NCBI GenBank assembly: GCA_902591415.1
Contig: CACJAU010000002.1
Span: 1-64,000, forward strand
DNA length: 64,000 nucleotides
Direction: 5' to 3'
Origin: an uncultured Pelagibacteraceae bacterium
GTDB taxonomy: Bacteria > Pseudomonadota > Alphaproteobacteria > Pelagibacterales > Pelagibacteraceae
The stretch's first letter is position 1. Each line of letters starts with the position of its first letter. This document shows positions 44,433-53,767 of this stretch, one piece after another. The translations under genes and the position numbers were made by a program. Under the pieces are notes generated by a model, which was not told the origin of the DNA, searched no databases, and saw only the letters and a list, made by a program, of their open reading frames with translations.

Positions 44433-44756
44433 ATGAACAATTTTGAAAAGAAAGAACAAAATTTAAACCAACTAATTGATAAACTAAATTCAATTTCTTT
44501 AAGTTATTCACAGCCAAATTATGAGCTTGAAAAAATCAAAACTGAGAAAAATGAATTAGCCAATAAAAAAATAGAAATTGAAAAAAAAAATGAGGAATTG
44601 ATGAGGGAGCATAAGTATTTAAAAGAAAAAATTAAAACATTACAATTGGAGATAAGTAAAAAAACTGAACTTGAAGAAAAATTTAACCAAGACATTGAAG
44701 AATTAAGCCAAGAAACAGAAAATTTAGTTAGTGAGATTGATAAATGGCAAATGTAA
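44433..44756 (+). CDS. Coiled-coil protein upstream of zapA (DUF4164-like)
   Basis: This is a 107-residue protein made almost entirely of heptad-repeat coiled coil rich in Glu and Lys. There is no signal or membrane segment. Small coiled-coil proteins of this type regularly precede zapA in alphaproteobacteria, and it overlaps zapA by 13 bases, so a link with ZapA or the Z-ring is likely. The exact function is unknown. Confidence 0.7.
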   Translation: MNNFEKKEQNLNQLIDKLNSISLSYSQPNYELEKIKTEKNELANKKIEIEKKNEELMREHKYLKEKIKTLQLEISKKTELEEKFNQDIEELSQETENLVSEIDKWQM

Positions 44757-45190
44757 ACATTAAGTTTAATAACAAAGATTATCTCCTGTCATGTGATGAC
44801 GGCCAAGAGGAGTCATTAAAAAAATTAACTAAATTTTTAGATAAAAAATATTCTGAACTAAAGGATAAATTAGGAAATATTGGTGAAAATAAATTATTGT
44901 TGATTACAACAATCCAGTTGATAGATGAGTACTTTGATCTAAAACAAAAAGTAACTGATCAGAAAAAAAAACTTGATGAAATATCAAATAAATTTAAGGA
45001 AATTAAATCACTAGCAATCAAGTACAAAGAAGATAAAGATGATGAAATAAAAAAGTTAAATATTAAATTAGATAACTTTAAAAAAACCATTGAAGAAAAC
45101 AATAATTTATATGAGACAATGCTTGATAAAACAACTCAATCATTGGAGAAAATAATTTCTAATACAGAATCGCTGTCCAAAATACAGTAG
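44744..45190 (+). CDS. zapA: Cell division protein ZapA
   Basis: This 148-residue protein starts with the ZapA domain (NVNIKFNNKDYLLSCDDGQEESLKKLTKFLD...LLLITTIQLIDEYFDLK). A long coiled coil extends it beyond the usual 110 residues or so. ZapA bundles FtsZ filaments at mid-cell. It is followed at once by the 5-FTHF cyclo-ligase gene. That is the common zapA-ygfA order, but the 6S RNA gene often found between them has no room here. Confidence 0.83.
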   Translation: MANVNIKFNNKDYLLSCDDGQEESLKKLTKFLDKKYSELKDKLGNIGENKLLLITTIQLIDEYFDLKQKVTDQKKKLDEISNKFKEIKSLAIKYKEDKDDEIKKLNIKLDNFKKTIEENNNLYETMLDKTTQSLEKIISNTESLSKIQ

Positions 45191-45739
45191 ATGCAACAAA
45201 AAAATAAATTAAGAAAAAAATATTTTAATTTGAGAAAAAAAAAATATTTTAAGATTAATAAGAATTTTTTTTTACCATTAGTTAAAATGTTAAAAAAGAA
45301 AAATAAAAAATTTTTAAAATTTGGTATTTATTATCCCTCAAATTTTGAGGTTGATGTACTTCAAATGTTAGAAAACAGTTTTTTTAACAAAAAAATTATT
45401 TTACTTCCAGTAGTTGAACATGATAATCAAATGAATTTTTTTTCATGGAAAAAAAATCAAGTTCTATTTGTAAATAAATTTGGTATGGTAGAACCTGAAA
45501 AAACAATAACAAAAATTCCCGATATATTGATAGTTCCAATTTTGGCTTTTGATAATAATAAATTTCGATTGGGTTACGGAAAAGGTTTTTACGATCGTTA
45601 TCTAAATAAATATTTAAAAAAATTTAAAAATATTTTAACCGTGGGTGTTGCTTTTTCGTTTCAAAAATATAATAAGCTTCCAACAGATAAAAATGATGTG
45701 AAACTAAATTATATTATAACGGAAAAAGGAATCTTTTAA
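45191..45739 (+). CDS. 5-formyltetrahydrofolate cyclo-ligase
   Basis: This 182-residue protein has an N-terminal basic helix with LRKKYFNLRKK, then FGIYYPSNFEVDV. The family-defining RLGYGKGFYDRYL segment follows near residue 125. It converts 5-formyl-THF to methenyl-THF with ATP. Its stop overlaps the next start (TAATG). Its one-carbon product could also feed the formyl-THF used by the formyltransferase-like island proteins. Confidence 0.9.
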   Translation: MQQKNKLRKKYFNLRKKKYFKINKNFFLPLVKMLKKKNKKFLKFGIYYPSNFEVDVLQMLENSFFNKKIILLPVVEHDNQMNFFSWKKNQVLFVNKFGMVEPEKTITKIPDILIVPILAFDNNKFRLGYGKGFYDRYLNKYLKKFKNILTVGVAFSFQKYNKLPTDKNDVKLNYIITEKGIF

Positions 45740-46545
45740 TGAAAATATTAATTTTGGGTGATGTGATGGGCGCTTCAGGTAGAAAAGTAATCAAAAATAA
45801 ACTTCCTCAATTAATTAAAGACAAAGATATAAATTTTGTTATTGCCAATGGTGAAAATGCTTCAGATGATGGCAGAGGTTTAACTGAGGAAATAGTAAAG
45901 GAATTTTTCAACTTCGGTGTTGATGTAGTAACTTCAGGAAATCATATTTGGGATAAGCAAGAAATAATTAATTACATAGAGAAAGAAAAAAGACTTTTGA
46001 GACCAGCTAATCTTGCTGAAGGTTCTCCAGGAAGAGGATTTGAAATCTATTTTTCAAAAAACAAAAAATATAAAATAGGAGTAATAAATCTTATGGGAAA
46101 TGTATTTATGAGAAAAACTAGTGATGTATTCCAAGAAGCTGAAAAATTAAAAAAAAAAATTATTTTGAAAAAAGATGTAGATTTTTTAGTAGTTGATTTT
46201 CATGGTGAGATAACAAGTGAAAAAATGGCAACTGGACATTTTTTTGATGGTATTGCTACTTGCGTTGTTGGAACGCATACTCACGTCCCGACAGCAGATA
46301 CTCGAATTTTAGATAAAGGCACTGCATATCAGACTGATATTGGAATGTGTGGTGATTATAATTCTGTCATTGGTATGAATAAAGAAAATTCAATCAAAAG
46401 ATTTTTAAAAAATAAAGACGCTTTAAAACACTTTCCAGCAGAGGGTGAAGGTACTTTATCTGGTTTAATTGTTGAAACTAATACAGAAACAGGTCTAGCC
46501 AAAAATGTTAATAGATTAATTGATGGAGGAAGTTTAGTAAACTAA
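45739..46545 (+). CDS. YmdB-like metallophosphoesterase (TIGR00282 family)
   Basis: This 268-residue protein begins ILILGDVMGASGRKVI and has VIANGENASDDGRGL, VVTSGNHIWDKQ, VVDFHGEITSEK and VVGTHTHVPTAD. These are the metal-ligand segments of the YmdB-type phosphoesterases that act on cyclic nucleotides. The length is normal. It sits between the cyclo-ligase and yebC with a 1-base overlap and a 2-base gap, a conserved alphaproteobacterial order. Confidence 0.9.
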   Translation: MKILILGDVMGASGRKVIKNKLPQLIKDKDINFVIANGENASDDGRGLTEEIVKEFFNFGVDVVTSGNHIWDKQEIINYIEKEKRLLRPANLAEGSPGRGFEIYFSKNKKYKIGVINLMGNVFMRKTSDVFQEAEKLKKKIILKKDVDFLVVDFHGEITSEKMATGHFFDGIATCVVGTHTHVPTADTRILDKGTAYQTDIGMCGDYNSVIGMNKENSIKRFLKNKDALKHFPAEGEGTLSGLIVETNTETGLAKNVNRLIDGGSLVN

Positions 46546-46547
46546 AT

Positions 46548-47276
46548 ATGGCAGGACATTCACATTGGGCAGGTATAAAACATAAAAAGGGAAGAGCTGA
46601 CAAAGAAAGGGCAAAAATATTTTCTAAGCTTTCTAGAGAAATTACAGTTGCTGCGAAATTGGGTGACAAAGACCCAGATATGAATCCAAGATTAAGAACA
46701 GCTATACAAGCAGCTAAGCAAGCAAATATGCCAAAAGATAATATTTCAAGAGCAATAAGCAAATCAGAAATGAGTGGAGATAAAAATTATGAAAGTTTAA
46801 GATATGAAGGCTTTGGACCCTCTAACGTAGCATTAATTATTGAGACTTTAACAGATAATAAAAATAGATCAGCTTCTAGTATTAGAACTGTGTTACAAAA
46901 AAAAGGTGGAAGATTAGGGGAGTCTGGTTGTACAGCACATATGTTTACTAATTGTGGTATCCTTCACATTGATAAAATGAATATTAAAGAGGAAGAAATC
47001 TTTGAGATGGCGATTAATGCTGGCGCAAAAGATTGTTTAAGCCTTGATCAAATTTTTGAAATAGTTACTGAAAAAGAGGATTTTTACAAGATTAAAACAG
47101 AATTGGAAAAAAAAATAAATTCGTTTAGTTATTCAGCAATAGAATGGAGACCCATGAATTATATTGATGTAACCAAAGATCAAAAAGAACAATTAATAGA
47201 AGTTTTATCAGCTCTAGAGGAATTAGATGATGTTCAAACTATATTTACTAATGCAAACTTAAAAACTTTACAATAA
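46548..47276 (+). CDS. yebC: YebC/PmpR family protein (TACO1-like)
   Basis: This 242-residue protein has the complete family N-terminus AGHSHWAGIKHKKGRADKERAKIF, followed by RLRTAIQAAKQANMPKDNI, YEGFGPSNVALIIETLTDN and GGRLGESGC. Members are transcriptional regulators or translation factors that relieve ribosome stalling. The length and motifs are standard. Its stop overlaps the ruvC start (TAATG). Confidence 0.95.
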   Translation: MAGHSHWAGIKHKKGRADKERAKIFSKLSREITVAAKLGDKDPDMNPRLRTAIQAAKQANMPKDNISRAISKSEMSGDKNYESLRYEGFGPSNVALIIETLTDNKNRSASSIRTVLQKKGGRLGESGCTAHMFTNCGILHIDKMNIKEEEIFEMAINAGAKDCLSLDQIFEIVTEKEDFYKIKTELEKKINSFSYSAIEWRPMNYIDVTKDQKEQLIEVLSALEELDDVQTIFTNANLKTLQ

Positions 47277-47767
47277 TGAAAATAATTGGGATTGACCCGG
47301 GATTAAGTGGAGCCATAGCAATTTTAGAAAATAACAAAGTTTTGAATATATTTGATATGCCGGTAATGTCTGAAGGAAAAAAAAATAAGAGACAATTAAA
47401 TAGTGCGCTTCTTGTAAACTTAATTAAAGAGAGTATTGGCAACTCCTCTGAAATATCAGTTGTGGTAGAACAAGTTAATGCTATGCCTGGTCAAGGCGTC
47501 ACTAGTATGTTTAACTTTGGCCAAACTTTTGGCGCTATTAAAGGCATTTGTGCTGCATTAGAGTTACCAATTTTCTTTGTAAGGCCCTCTAAATGGAAAA
47601 AACATTTTGAACTTATTAATTCTTCAAAAGATTCGAGCAGAACAAAAGTTATTGAAATGTACCCGAATTTGTCTAATCAGCTTGCAAAAAAAAAAGACGT
47701 CAATAAATCGGATGCTATTTTGATAGCTAGATTCTTTAGTGAAACAAGATTAACCAAAGAAAATTAA
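47276..47767 (+). CDS. RuvC-like Holliday-junction resolvase of the phage type
   Basis: This 163-residue RNase-H-fold nuclease has IIGIDPGLSGAIAIL with the first catalytic Asp, VVVEQVNAMPGQGV with the Glu, then FNFGQTFGAIKG and KSDAILIARFF with the last Asp. The MPGQGV...FGxxxG...WKK pattern is that of resolvases common in phages rather than the canonical bacterial RuvC. The locus after yebC is the usual ruvCAB place, but ruvA and ruvB are absent and tolQ follows after 57 bases. Confidence 0.78.
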   Translation: MKIIGIDPGLSGAIAILENNKVLNIFDMPVMSEGKKNKRQLNSALLVNLIKESIGNSSEISVVVEQVNAMPGQGVTSMFNFGQTFGAIKGICAALELPIFFVRPSKWKKHFELINSSKDSSRTKVIEMYPNLSNQLAKKKDVNKSDAILIARFFSETRLTKEN

Positions 47768-47824
47768 ACCCAAATTAATTAATAACGCCAAATTCATGAC
47801 ACAATCTGAAAGTAATCAATTATC

Positions 47825-48505
47825 ATGGAACAGGATATAGCAACGCAAGTTGTAGGTTTAGGTGGTGCGACCGATTTTTCTTTATGGAAACTCTTTCTAA
47901 GAGCTGACTTTGTAGTAAAATTTGTAATAGTTCTTTTAATAGCTTGCTCAATTTTCTCATGGGCGTTGATATTTGATAAATTCAAATTATTTAAAAATAT
48001 AAATAAATCAATTGAGGATTTTGAAAAAAAATTTTGGAAAGCAAAATCTGCAGAAAGCTTTAGTAATAGTTTACCAGCGAACTCAAATGATCCAGCAGTA
48101 TTAATTTTTAAACTTGCAATGGCTGAATTATTAAAAACGAAAAGACAATCTTCTTCTGTTCAAGCGGCAAGAGTTGGAAGAGTTTTAGAAATTGCTACTG
48201 ACAATGAAATTAAAAAAGTTGAGAAAAACTTTACTTTTCTTGCAACAGTGGGATCAACAGCACCTTTTATAGGACTATTCGGAACAGTATGGGGAATTAT
48301 GAATTCTTTCCAATCTATCGCTATTTCTAGAAATACAAGTTTAGCAATTGTAGCTCCAGGTATAGCGGAAGCTCTCTTTGCTACTGCCTTAGGTTTGTTA
48401 GCGGCTATTCCAGCAGTAGTGGCATACAATAAATTTAATAACGACTCTCAAAAATACTTTTCTAGAATAGATAATTTTTCAAAAAGATTCTTATCAATAA
48501 TATAA
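47825..48505 (+). CDS. tolQ: Tol-Pal system proton channel subunit TolQ
   Basis: This 226-residue MotA/ExbB-family protein has three membrane helices, at about residues 27-45, 135-155 and 170-190. FLATVGSTAPFIGLFGTVWGIM and PGIAEALFATALGLLAAIPAV are the conserved channel segments. With TolR it uses the proton gradient to drive outer-membrane constriction at division. It is the first gene of tolQ-tolR-tolA-tolB-pal-cpoB. Confidence 0.95.
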   Translation: MEQDIATQVVGLGGATDFSLWKLFLRADFVVKFVIVLLIACSIFSWALIFDKFKLFKNINKSIEDFEKKFWKAKSAESFSNSLPANSNDPAVLIFKLAMAELLKTKRQSSSVQAARVGRVLEIATDNEIKKVEKNFTFLATVGSTAPFIGLFGTVWGIMNSFQSIAISRNTSLAIVAPGIAEALFATALGLLAAIPAVVAYNKFNNDSQKYFSRIDNFSKRFLSII

Positions 48506-48508
48506 CAA

Positions 48509-48922
48509 ATGGGATTTAAATTTAATCGCTCGAGAAAGGAACCAATGAGTGAGATAAATGTTACCCCATTCGTAGATGTTATGTTAGTTCTTTTAATTAT
48601 TTTTATGGTCACCGCCCCTTTGTTAACAGTTGGTGTTCAAGTTGATTTGCCTGAATCCGCTGCAGATTCACTGCCTGATGATCAAGAACCTTTAACTCTA
48701 AGCATTAATTCAAAAGGTGAAATATATATTCAAGAACATCAGGTCACATATCAAAAAATGATACCGAAGTTATTGGCTATTGCAAAAAATAGAACTGATA
48801 CAAGGATTTATGTGAGAGGTGATAAAAATATTAATTACGGTAGAGTTCTAGAAGTAATGGGAACTTTATCAGGAGCTGGTTTTTCTAAGGTAGCTTTAAT
48901 ATCGGAACCTTATAAAAATTAG
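48509..48922 (+). CDS. tolR: Tol-Pal system protein TolR
   Basis: This 137-residue ExbD/TolR protein has a cytoplasmic basic start, then EINVTPFVDVMLVLLIIFMV. The Asp in the membrane helix carries the proton. The rest is periplasmic and ends GTLSGAGFSKVALISEP. It lies 3 bases after tolQ. Confidence 0.95.
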   Translation: MGFKFNRSRKEPMSEINVTPFVDVMLVLLIIFMVTAPLLTVGVQVDLPESAADSLPDDQEPLTLSINSKGEIYIQEHQVTYQKMIPKLLAIAKNRTDTRIYVRGDKNINYGRVLEVMGTLSGAGFSKVALISEPYKN

Positions 48923-48930
48923 GATGATTT

Positions 48931-49740
48931 ATGGTAAGAAGTTTAATTTACTCAATAACTTTTCATTCTGTTCTAATTCTATTAACTATTTTAAGTTTAC
49001 CATTTATGCTAAGAGAGCCAGTTGATCTTCCCCCGATAGTATCAGTTGAGCTAATTCAAATTACAGATAAAACAAGTATACCATATGCTCCAAAAGCAAG
49101 AAAAATAATTGAAGAAACTAAAAAAAAAGAAAAAGAAAGACTTGTCTCTGAGCAAGCTCCTCCTTCAGCAAAAGCAAAAGAAAAACCAGATCGAATTCCT
49201 CTTCCAAATGAAAAAAAAGAGGAAAAACAAATAGTAAAAAAAAAACAAAATCCCGAGGAAATTAAACCTGAAATAAGACAATCTTCAGAGTTTGAAAAAA
49301 AAGAAATAATAAATACAAATGAAATTGCTGCACTAATCGATAAGGCTAAAGAGGAAGAAGCCGTTAAACAAAAAAAAGCGGATAAAATAACTCAGAGCAG
49401 TCAAAAAAATTCTTTTGCCACAGGTCTCACTTTATCTCAAGAGGATGCTCTAAAAGCTCAAATTTTTGGTTGTTGGAGTGTTCCATTAGGTTTGCCATAT
49501 GATGAAGATCTGTTAGTAAGAATTAAACTAAAATTAAAAAAAGATGGGACAATAATGAAATCAGAAATTTTAGACCATCAACGTATGAATAAGCCTGGAC
49601 AAAAATTTTATAAAGTGTTAGCTGAGAGCGCTTTAAGGGCTGTAAGGTTGTGTCAACCACTTAAAGTACCACCAACAGATTATGATAAGTGGAAAGATTT
49701 ACAATTAAACTTTAATCCAACTGAAATGCTTAAAGGTTAG
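48931..49740 (+). CDS. tolA: Tol-Pal system protein TolA
   Basis: This 269-residue protein has one N-terminal membrane helix (about residues 5-25). A highly charged middle (Lys/Glu-rich, about 60-170) would form the periplasmic helix. A C-terminal domain contains [28 protein letters not shown]. It links TolQR to TolB and Pal. The divergence of the middle is usual for TolA. Position between tolR and tolB settles the call. Confidence 0.88.
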   Translation: MVRSLIYSITFHSVLILLTILSLPFMLREPVDLPPIVSVELIQITDKTSIPYAPKARKIIEETKKKEKERLVSEQAPPSAKAKEKPDRIPLPNEKKEEKQIVKKKQNPEEIKPEIRQSSEFEKKEIINTNEIAALIDKAKEEEAVKQKKADKITQSSQKNSFATGLTLSQEDALKAQIFGCWSVPLGLPYDEDLLVRIKLKLKKDGTIMKSEILDHQRMNKPGQKFYKVLAESALRAVRLCQPLKVPPTDYDKWKDLQLNFNPTEMLKG

Positions 49741-49742
49741 AA

Positions 49743-51080
49743 ATGAAAAAGCTTTTTATTATATTTTTTCTAAATGTTCTTCTAATAAATAAGTCAATTG
49801 CTCTTATAGAGGTAGATATAACTAGAGGTAACCTTGATCCTTTACCTATTGCAATATCACCTTTACATGTCGATATTAAGTCTGAAAATTTTGGAGAAAT
49901 TAAAATAAAAGAATTAGGTGAAGAAATTTCAAAGATAATAGAAGATAATTTTAGATCTACAGGATTATTTAATCCATTGAAAAAAGAGGCTTTCGTTCAA
50001 AAACCTGACATAGCTCACCTTAAGCCAAGATTTGAAGATTGGAGATTAATTAAAGCTCAAGCATTAGTAACTGGTAAACTTCTTGTAAAAGATGGAAAAT
50101 TAAAAGTTGAGTTTAGACTTTGGGATTTAGCTGCTGCTAAAGAGATGACTGCTTTAGCTTTTACCACAACTCCATCTAATTGGAGAAGAGTAGCCCATAT
50201 AATTTCAGATAAAATTTATGAGAGATTAACTGGTGAAGAAGGTTACTTTGATACAAGAATAATTTATGTAGCTGAGAGCGGTCCAAAAAATCAAAGGGTA
50301 AAAAAATTAGCAATTATGGATCAGGATGGAGCCAATACAAAATACTTAACTTTAGGTAATGAGCTAGTTTTAACTCCAAGATTTAATCCCACAAATCAAA
50401 TGGTGACATACATGTCGTATTTTAGAAATATGCCTAGAGTTTACTTATTAGATATTGAAACTGGAACCCAAGAAGTTGTTGGGAATTTTCCAGGAATGAC
50501 ATTTGCACCAAGATTTTCTCCAGATGGAAAAAAAATTGTAATGAGTTTCGCTAAAGATGGAAATTCAGATATTTATACAATGGATTTAGACTCCAGAGTC
50601 GTTGAGAAGATAACTGATCATTCTTCTATAGATACCTCCCCATCATTTTCACCTGATGGAAAATTTATTGCATTTAATTCAGATAGAAGTGGATTACAAC
50701 AAATTTATGTCATGCGAAGCGATGGTAGCGGAGTTAAAAGGATTACATTCGGTAATGGGATTTATGGAACACCTGTTTGGTCTCCTAGGGGAGATTTAAT
50801 AGCATTCACAAAAATGCGTAAAGGAAAATTTTATATTGGGGTTATGAGAATTGATGGGACAGGTGAAAGATTGTTAACTGAAAACTACTACCAAGAAGCA
50901 CCTTCGTGGTCACCAAATGGTAGAGTTTTAGTTTTTTATAGAGAAACAAAGGCAGGAACAAAGGGAGAAGGTTTTTCAGCAAAATTATGGTCTATAGATA
51001 TTACCGGATATAACGAAAGGAGGCTCAAAACAGAAACTGACGCCTCAGACCCATCTTGGTCCTCTCTTTTATCAAAATAA
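49743..51080 (+). CDS. tolB: Tol-Pal system translocation protein TolB
   Basis: This 445-residue periplasmic protein has a signal peptide ([20 protein letters not shown]) and an N-terminal domain with [11 protein letters not shown] six-bladed propeller carries repeated [24 protein letters not shown]-type WD40-like blades. It binds Pal in the outer membrane. It is 2 bases after tolA. The pal gene begins 79 bases on with its own strong ribosome-binding site. Confidence 0.96.
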   Translation: MKKLFIIFFLNVLLINKSIALIEVDITRGNLDPLPIAISPLHVDIKSENFGEIKIKELGEEISKIIEDNFRSTGLFNPLKKEAFVQKPDIAHLKPRFEDWRLIKAQALVTGKLLVKDGKLKVEFRLWDLAAAKEMTALAFTTTPSNWRRVAHIISDKIYERLTGEEGYFDTRIIYVAESGPKNQRVKKLAIMDQDGANTKYLTLGNELVLTPRFNPTNQMVTYMSYFRNMPRVYLLDIETGTQEVVGNFPGMTFAPRFSPDGKKIVMSFAKDGNSDIYTMDLDSRVVEKITDHSSIDTSPSFSPDGKFIAFNSDRSGLQQIYVMRSDGSGVKRITFGNGIYGTPVWSPRGDLIAFTKMRKGKFYIGVMRIDGTGERLLTENYYQEAPSWSPNGRVLVFYRETKAGTKGEGFSAKLWSIDITGYNERRLKTETDASDPSWSSLLSK

Positions 51081-51159
51081 GGTTGAATTTTATGCAAATT
51101 CCACTTGAATAACATTCAATAATTTGAAATAAACCACAATAACGAACCCAGGGGATAAA

Positions 51160-51636
51160 ATGATATTTAACAAGAATTTAAAAAATATATTATTAGTAAT
51201 ATTTGCTACATTAATATTAAGTGCATGTTCAACAGCTAAGAAATCAGGAAATGTTGATGGCGATGTTTATACTGGAAAAGAGACAGTAGAATACTTAGCT
51301 TCAGGAGTACCTGATAGAATATTTTTTGCTACGAACAAATCATCTTTAACAACTGCTGCAAGAGAAACTTTAAGAAAACAAGCTACATATTTAAGAAAGA
51401 ATAAAAATCTTAGCGTGACAATTGAAGGTCATGCAGATGAGAGAGGAACAAGAGAATACAATTTAGCTTTAGGTGAAAGAAGAGCTAATGCAGCTAGAGA
51501 TTATTTAATGACATATGGAATTTCTGGAAAAAGAATTTCTGTAATAAGTTATGGTAAAGAGAAACCTGTTAATCCTGCCTCAACACCTTTGGCTTGGTCA
51601 CAAAACAGAAGATCTGTAACTGTAAAAGTAAATTAA
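51160..51636 (+). CDS. pal: Peptidoglycan-associated lipoprotein Pal
   Basis: This 158-residue lipoprotein has a signal with lipobox LILSAC (Cys about 23). The OmpA-type domain has IFFATNKSSLT, LSVTIEGHADERGTREYNLALGERRA and the closing NRRSVTVKV. It anchors the outer membrane to peptidoglycan. AGGGG lies 6 bases before the ATG, one of the best ribosome-binding sites in this window and consistent with abundant expression. A strong terminator follows the gene. Confidence 0.96.
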   Translation: MIFNKNLKNILLVIFATLILSACSTAKKSGNVDGDVYTGKETVEYLASGVPDRIFFATNKSSLTTAARETLRKQATYLRKNKNLSVTIEGHADERGTREYNLALGERRANAARDYLMTYGISGKRISVISYGKEKPVNPASTPLAWSQNRRSVTVKVN

Positions 51637-51654
51637 TAAAAATTAATTAATATT

Positions 51655-51696
51655 AAGACCCCTTAATAATATCGATTATTAAGGGGTCTTTTTTTT
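51655..51696 (+). terminator. Rho-independent terminator after pal
   Basis: The stem AAGACCCCTTAATAAT pairs perfectly with ATTATTAAGGGGTCTT (16 base pairs, ATCG loop) and is followed by an uninterrupted T tract. It is the clearest terminator in the window and separates tolQRAB-pal from cpoB. Confidence 0.92.
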
Positions 51697-51722
51697 GCCA
51701 TTTTATCTATTTAAAAAGAATC

Positions 51723-52685
51723 ATGTCTAGATATTTAAAAATTAAAGATATTTTTTTATCACTATTATTAATTTTATTTACATTTTGTATCTCAGCAGAG
51801 GAGGAGGAAATTTACTTAAAGGCAATATCTGATCAAATTCAAGTTATTACAAAAGATCTTAAAACATTAGAGAAAGCTGTTTACCAAAAATCAGACGTTG
51901 CGAATTTACAAAACTCTAGCACTATTGGATCAGATGGATTGAATGAAGATATAATGACAAAACATCTTTTAAAATTAAATGAGATAGAAAATCAATTTAG
52001 AATACTTACAAATAAATTTGAAGAAGTGAATTTTAAATTAGATAAATTGTCTTCACGTGTAACAAAAATTCAATCTGACACTCAATTAAGATTTTCAGAT
52101 TTAGAAAACGGAAAAATTAGTACACAGAATGAAAAACAAACTTCTCTTCCAGGTTCTAATAAGCCCCAAGATTTTGGAGCAGCTCCAGGTTATCAAACTA
52201 CAAACTTACCAAAAGAACAATCAATAAATTCAGTTGAAAGCGCCCAAACAGTTATTACTGCGGAACCTGAAAAGAGAGAGTCTTTGCTTCCAAATAAATC
52301 TGCAGAAGAACAATATGAGTTTGCAGTAAGTTTTATGAAAATAGGAGATTATGAAACTGCCGAATTTGCTTTAAGAGAATTTATTGATAAAAACAAGGAT
52401 CATGATTTAGCTGGAAGCGCACAATATTGGTATGGAGAAACTTTTAGAATAAGACAATTATATTCTGATGCAGCTACAGCTTACCTAGATGGTTATCAAA
52501 ATTATCCAAAAAGTAAAAAAGCGCCTGATAATCTCTTGAAACTTGGAATTACAATGGTTCAACTTGGTGAAAAAGATCAAGGATGTAAGATGATTTCGGG
52601 TCTAAAAAAAGAATACCCAAAAGCTAGTAAGTCTGTGTTACAAAAAGCTCAGTATGAGCAAAAAAAATTCAAGTGTAAATCTTAA
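51723..52685 (+). CDS. cpoB: Cell-division coordinator CpoB (YbgF family)
   Basis: This 320-residue protein has a signal peptide (FLSLLLILFTFCISAEE), then a coiled-coil stretch (about residues 30-130) and a Pro/Ser/Gln-rich linker. A C-terminal tetratricopeptide region follows, AEEQYEFAVSFMKIGDYETAEFALREFI with AGSAQYWYGET. It coordinates peptidoglycan synthesis with Tol-Pal constriction. The tilS gene overlaps its last 32 bases. Confidence 0.92.
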   Translation: MSRYLKIKDIFLSLLLILFTFCISAEEEEIYLKAISDQIQVITKDLKTLEKAVYQKSDVANLQNSSTIGSDGLNEDIMTKHLLKLNEIENQFRILTNKFEEVNFKLDKLSSRVTKIQSDTQLRFSDLENGKISTQNEKQTSLPGSNKPQDFGAAPGYQTTNLPKEQSINSVESAQTVITAEPEKRESLLPNKSAEEQYEFAVSFMKIGDYETAEFALREFIDKNKDHDLAGSAQYWYGETFRIRQLYSDAATAYLDGYQNYPKSKKAPDNLLKLGITMVQLGEKDQGCKMISGLKKEYPKASKSVLQKAQYEQKKFKCKS

Positions 52686-53673
52686 AAACGGATTTAAAGA
52701 TTTTAAAGATCTATCTAAAATTTTTTTAAATTTTAAAGACAAATTAGATTATCTTAATTATGAAAGTTATTTAGTTGCTGTTTCAGGCGGGCCAGATAGT
52801 TTGGCTTTAGCAGCTCTAACAAAATCTTATAATTTCTGTAAAAAAACAAAATTTTATTATGTGCTAATTGATCATAATTTAAGAAAAAATTCCAATCTAG
52901 AAGCAAAAAAAGTAAAAAATTTACTTAAAAAAAAACAAATAAATTTAACTATTTTTATAAATAAAAAAAAAATAATCAAAAATATTCAGGCCGAAGCTAG
53001 AAAAACAAGATATGATATTTTAACTAATTATTGTAAAAAAAAAAAGATTAAAACTATTTTAACTGCTCATAATTTAGAAGATCAAGTAGAAACCTTTTTT
53101 ATAAGGCTTTCGAGAGGTAGTGGTTTAAGAGGTCTTTCGTCAATGAAACCACTTACTAAGCTTAAAGGCCAAATTAATTTGTACAGACCTTTATTGAGTG
53201 TAAAAAAAAAGTTTTTAATGAAAATTTCAAAAAATATTTTTGGAAAGTATTTTAAAGATCCATCTAATAAAAATATCAAATATTTAAGAACTAAAATTAG
53301 AAATTTAAAGAAACCCCTGGAAACTAGTGGTATAAAATATGATCAAATTTTTAAATCGATACAAAATCTATCTTTAAGCAAAACAACACTAGACGGGTAT
53401 TTAAATAAAGTTTTTAAAGATTTAATTAAAAAAAATAATAATGAAGTTATTATAAATTTTTCAAAATTTAAAAACCTTAATCACGATATAAAGATGTCCA
53501 TCTTAAATGAGTCTATCAAAAAGCTAAAAAAAAATTATTACGATATAAGATCTAAAAAAGTAGGAAATTTAATAAAACTCCTGCACAAAAGAAATTTCAA
53601 AAAATCAACTCTAGGAGGTTGTATTTTTTTTAAAAAAGGTGAAAATTTGTGTCTAAAAAGTGAAAAATTATAA
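52654..53673 (+). CDS. tilS: tRNA(Ile)-lysidine synthetase
   Basis: This 339-residue N-type ATP pyrophosphatase has the PP-loop AVSGGPDSLAL (about residues 42-52), LIDHNLRKNS, TAHNLEDQVETFFIRLSRGSGLRGL and DPSNKN. It attaches lysine to C34 of the CAT-anticodon isoleucine tRNA. The ATG at 52654 overlaps cpoB by 32 bases. The protein is shorter than E. coli TilS, whose C-terminal domains are commonly reduced in small genomes. Confidence 0.93.
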   Translation: MSKKNSSVNLKNGFKDFKDLSKIFLNFKDKLDYLNYESYLVAVSGGPDSLALAALTKSYNFCKKTKFYYVLIDHNLRKNSNLEAKKVKNLLKKKQINLTIFINKKKIIKNIQAEARKTRYDILTNYCKKKKIKTILTAHNLEDQVETFFIRLSRGSGLRGLSSMKPLTKLKGQINLYRPLLSVKKKFLMKISKNIFGKYFKDPSNKNIKYLRTKIRNLKKPLETSGIKYDQIFKSIQNLSLSKTTLDGYLNKVFKDLIKKNNNEVIINFSKFKNLNHDIKMSILNESIKKLKKNYYDIRSKKVGNLIKLLHKRNFKKSTLGGCIFFKKGENLCLKSEKL

Positions 53674-53767
53674 AATTTGCGTAAAATAAGTAACTTTTTG
53701 TCTTATTTAAACCTATAAAAATTTACAATATACTTGTTTAATAGCAATTAATGATTATTTAAAAATT

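Noticed and set aside
45187-45195. 6S RNA gene between zapA and the cyclo-ligase gene
   Set aside because: The two genes are directly adjacent, so there is no space for ssrS.
53690-53730. Possible promoter or hairpin before ftsH (AAATAAG...CTTATTT)
   Set aside because: The box spacing is about 20 bases or the stem has an 11-base loop without a T tract, too weak to list.
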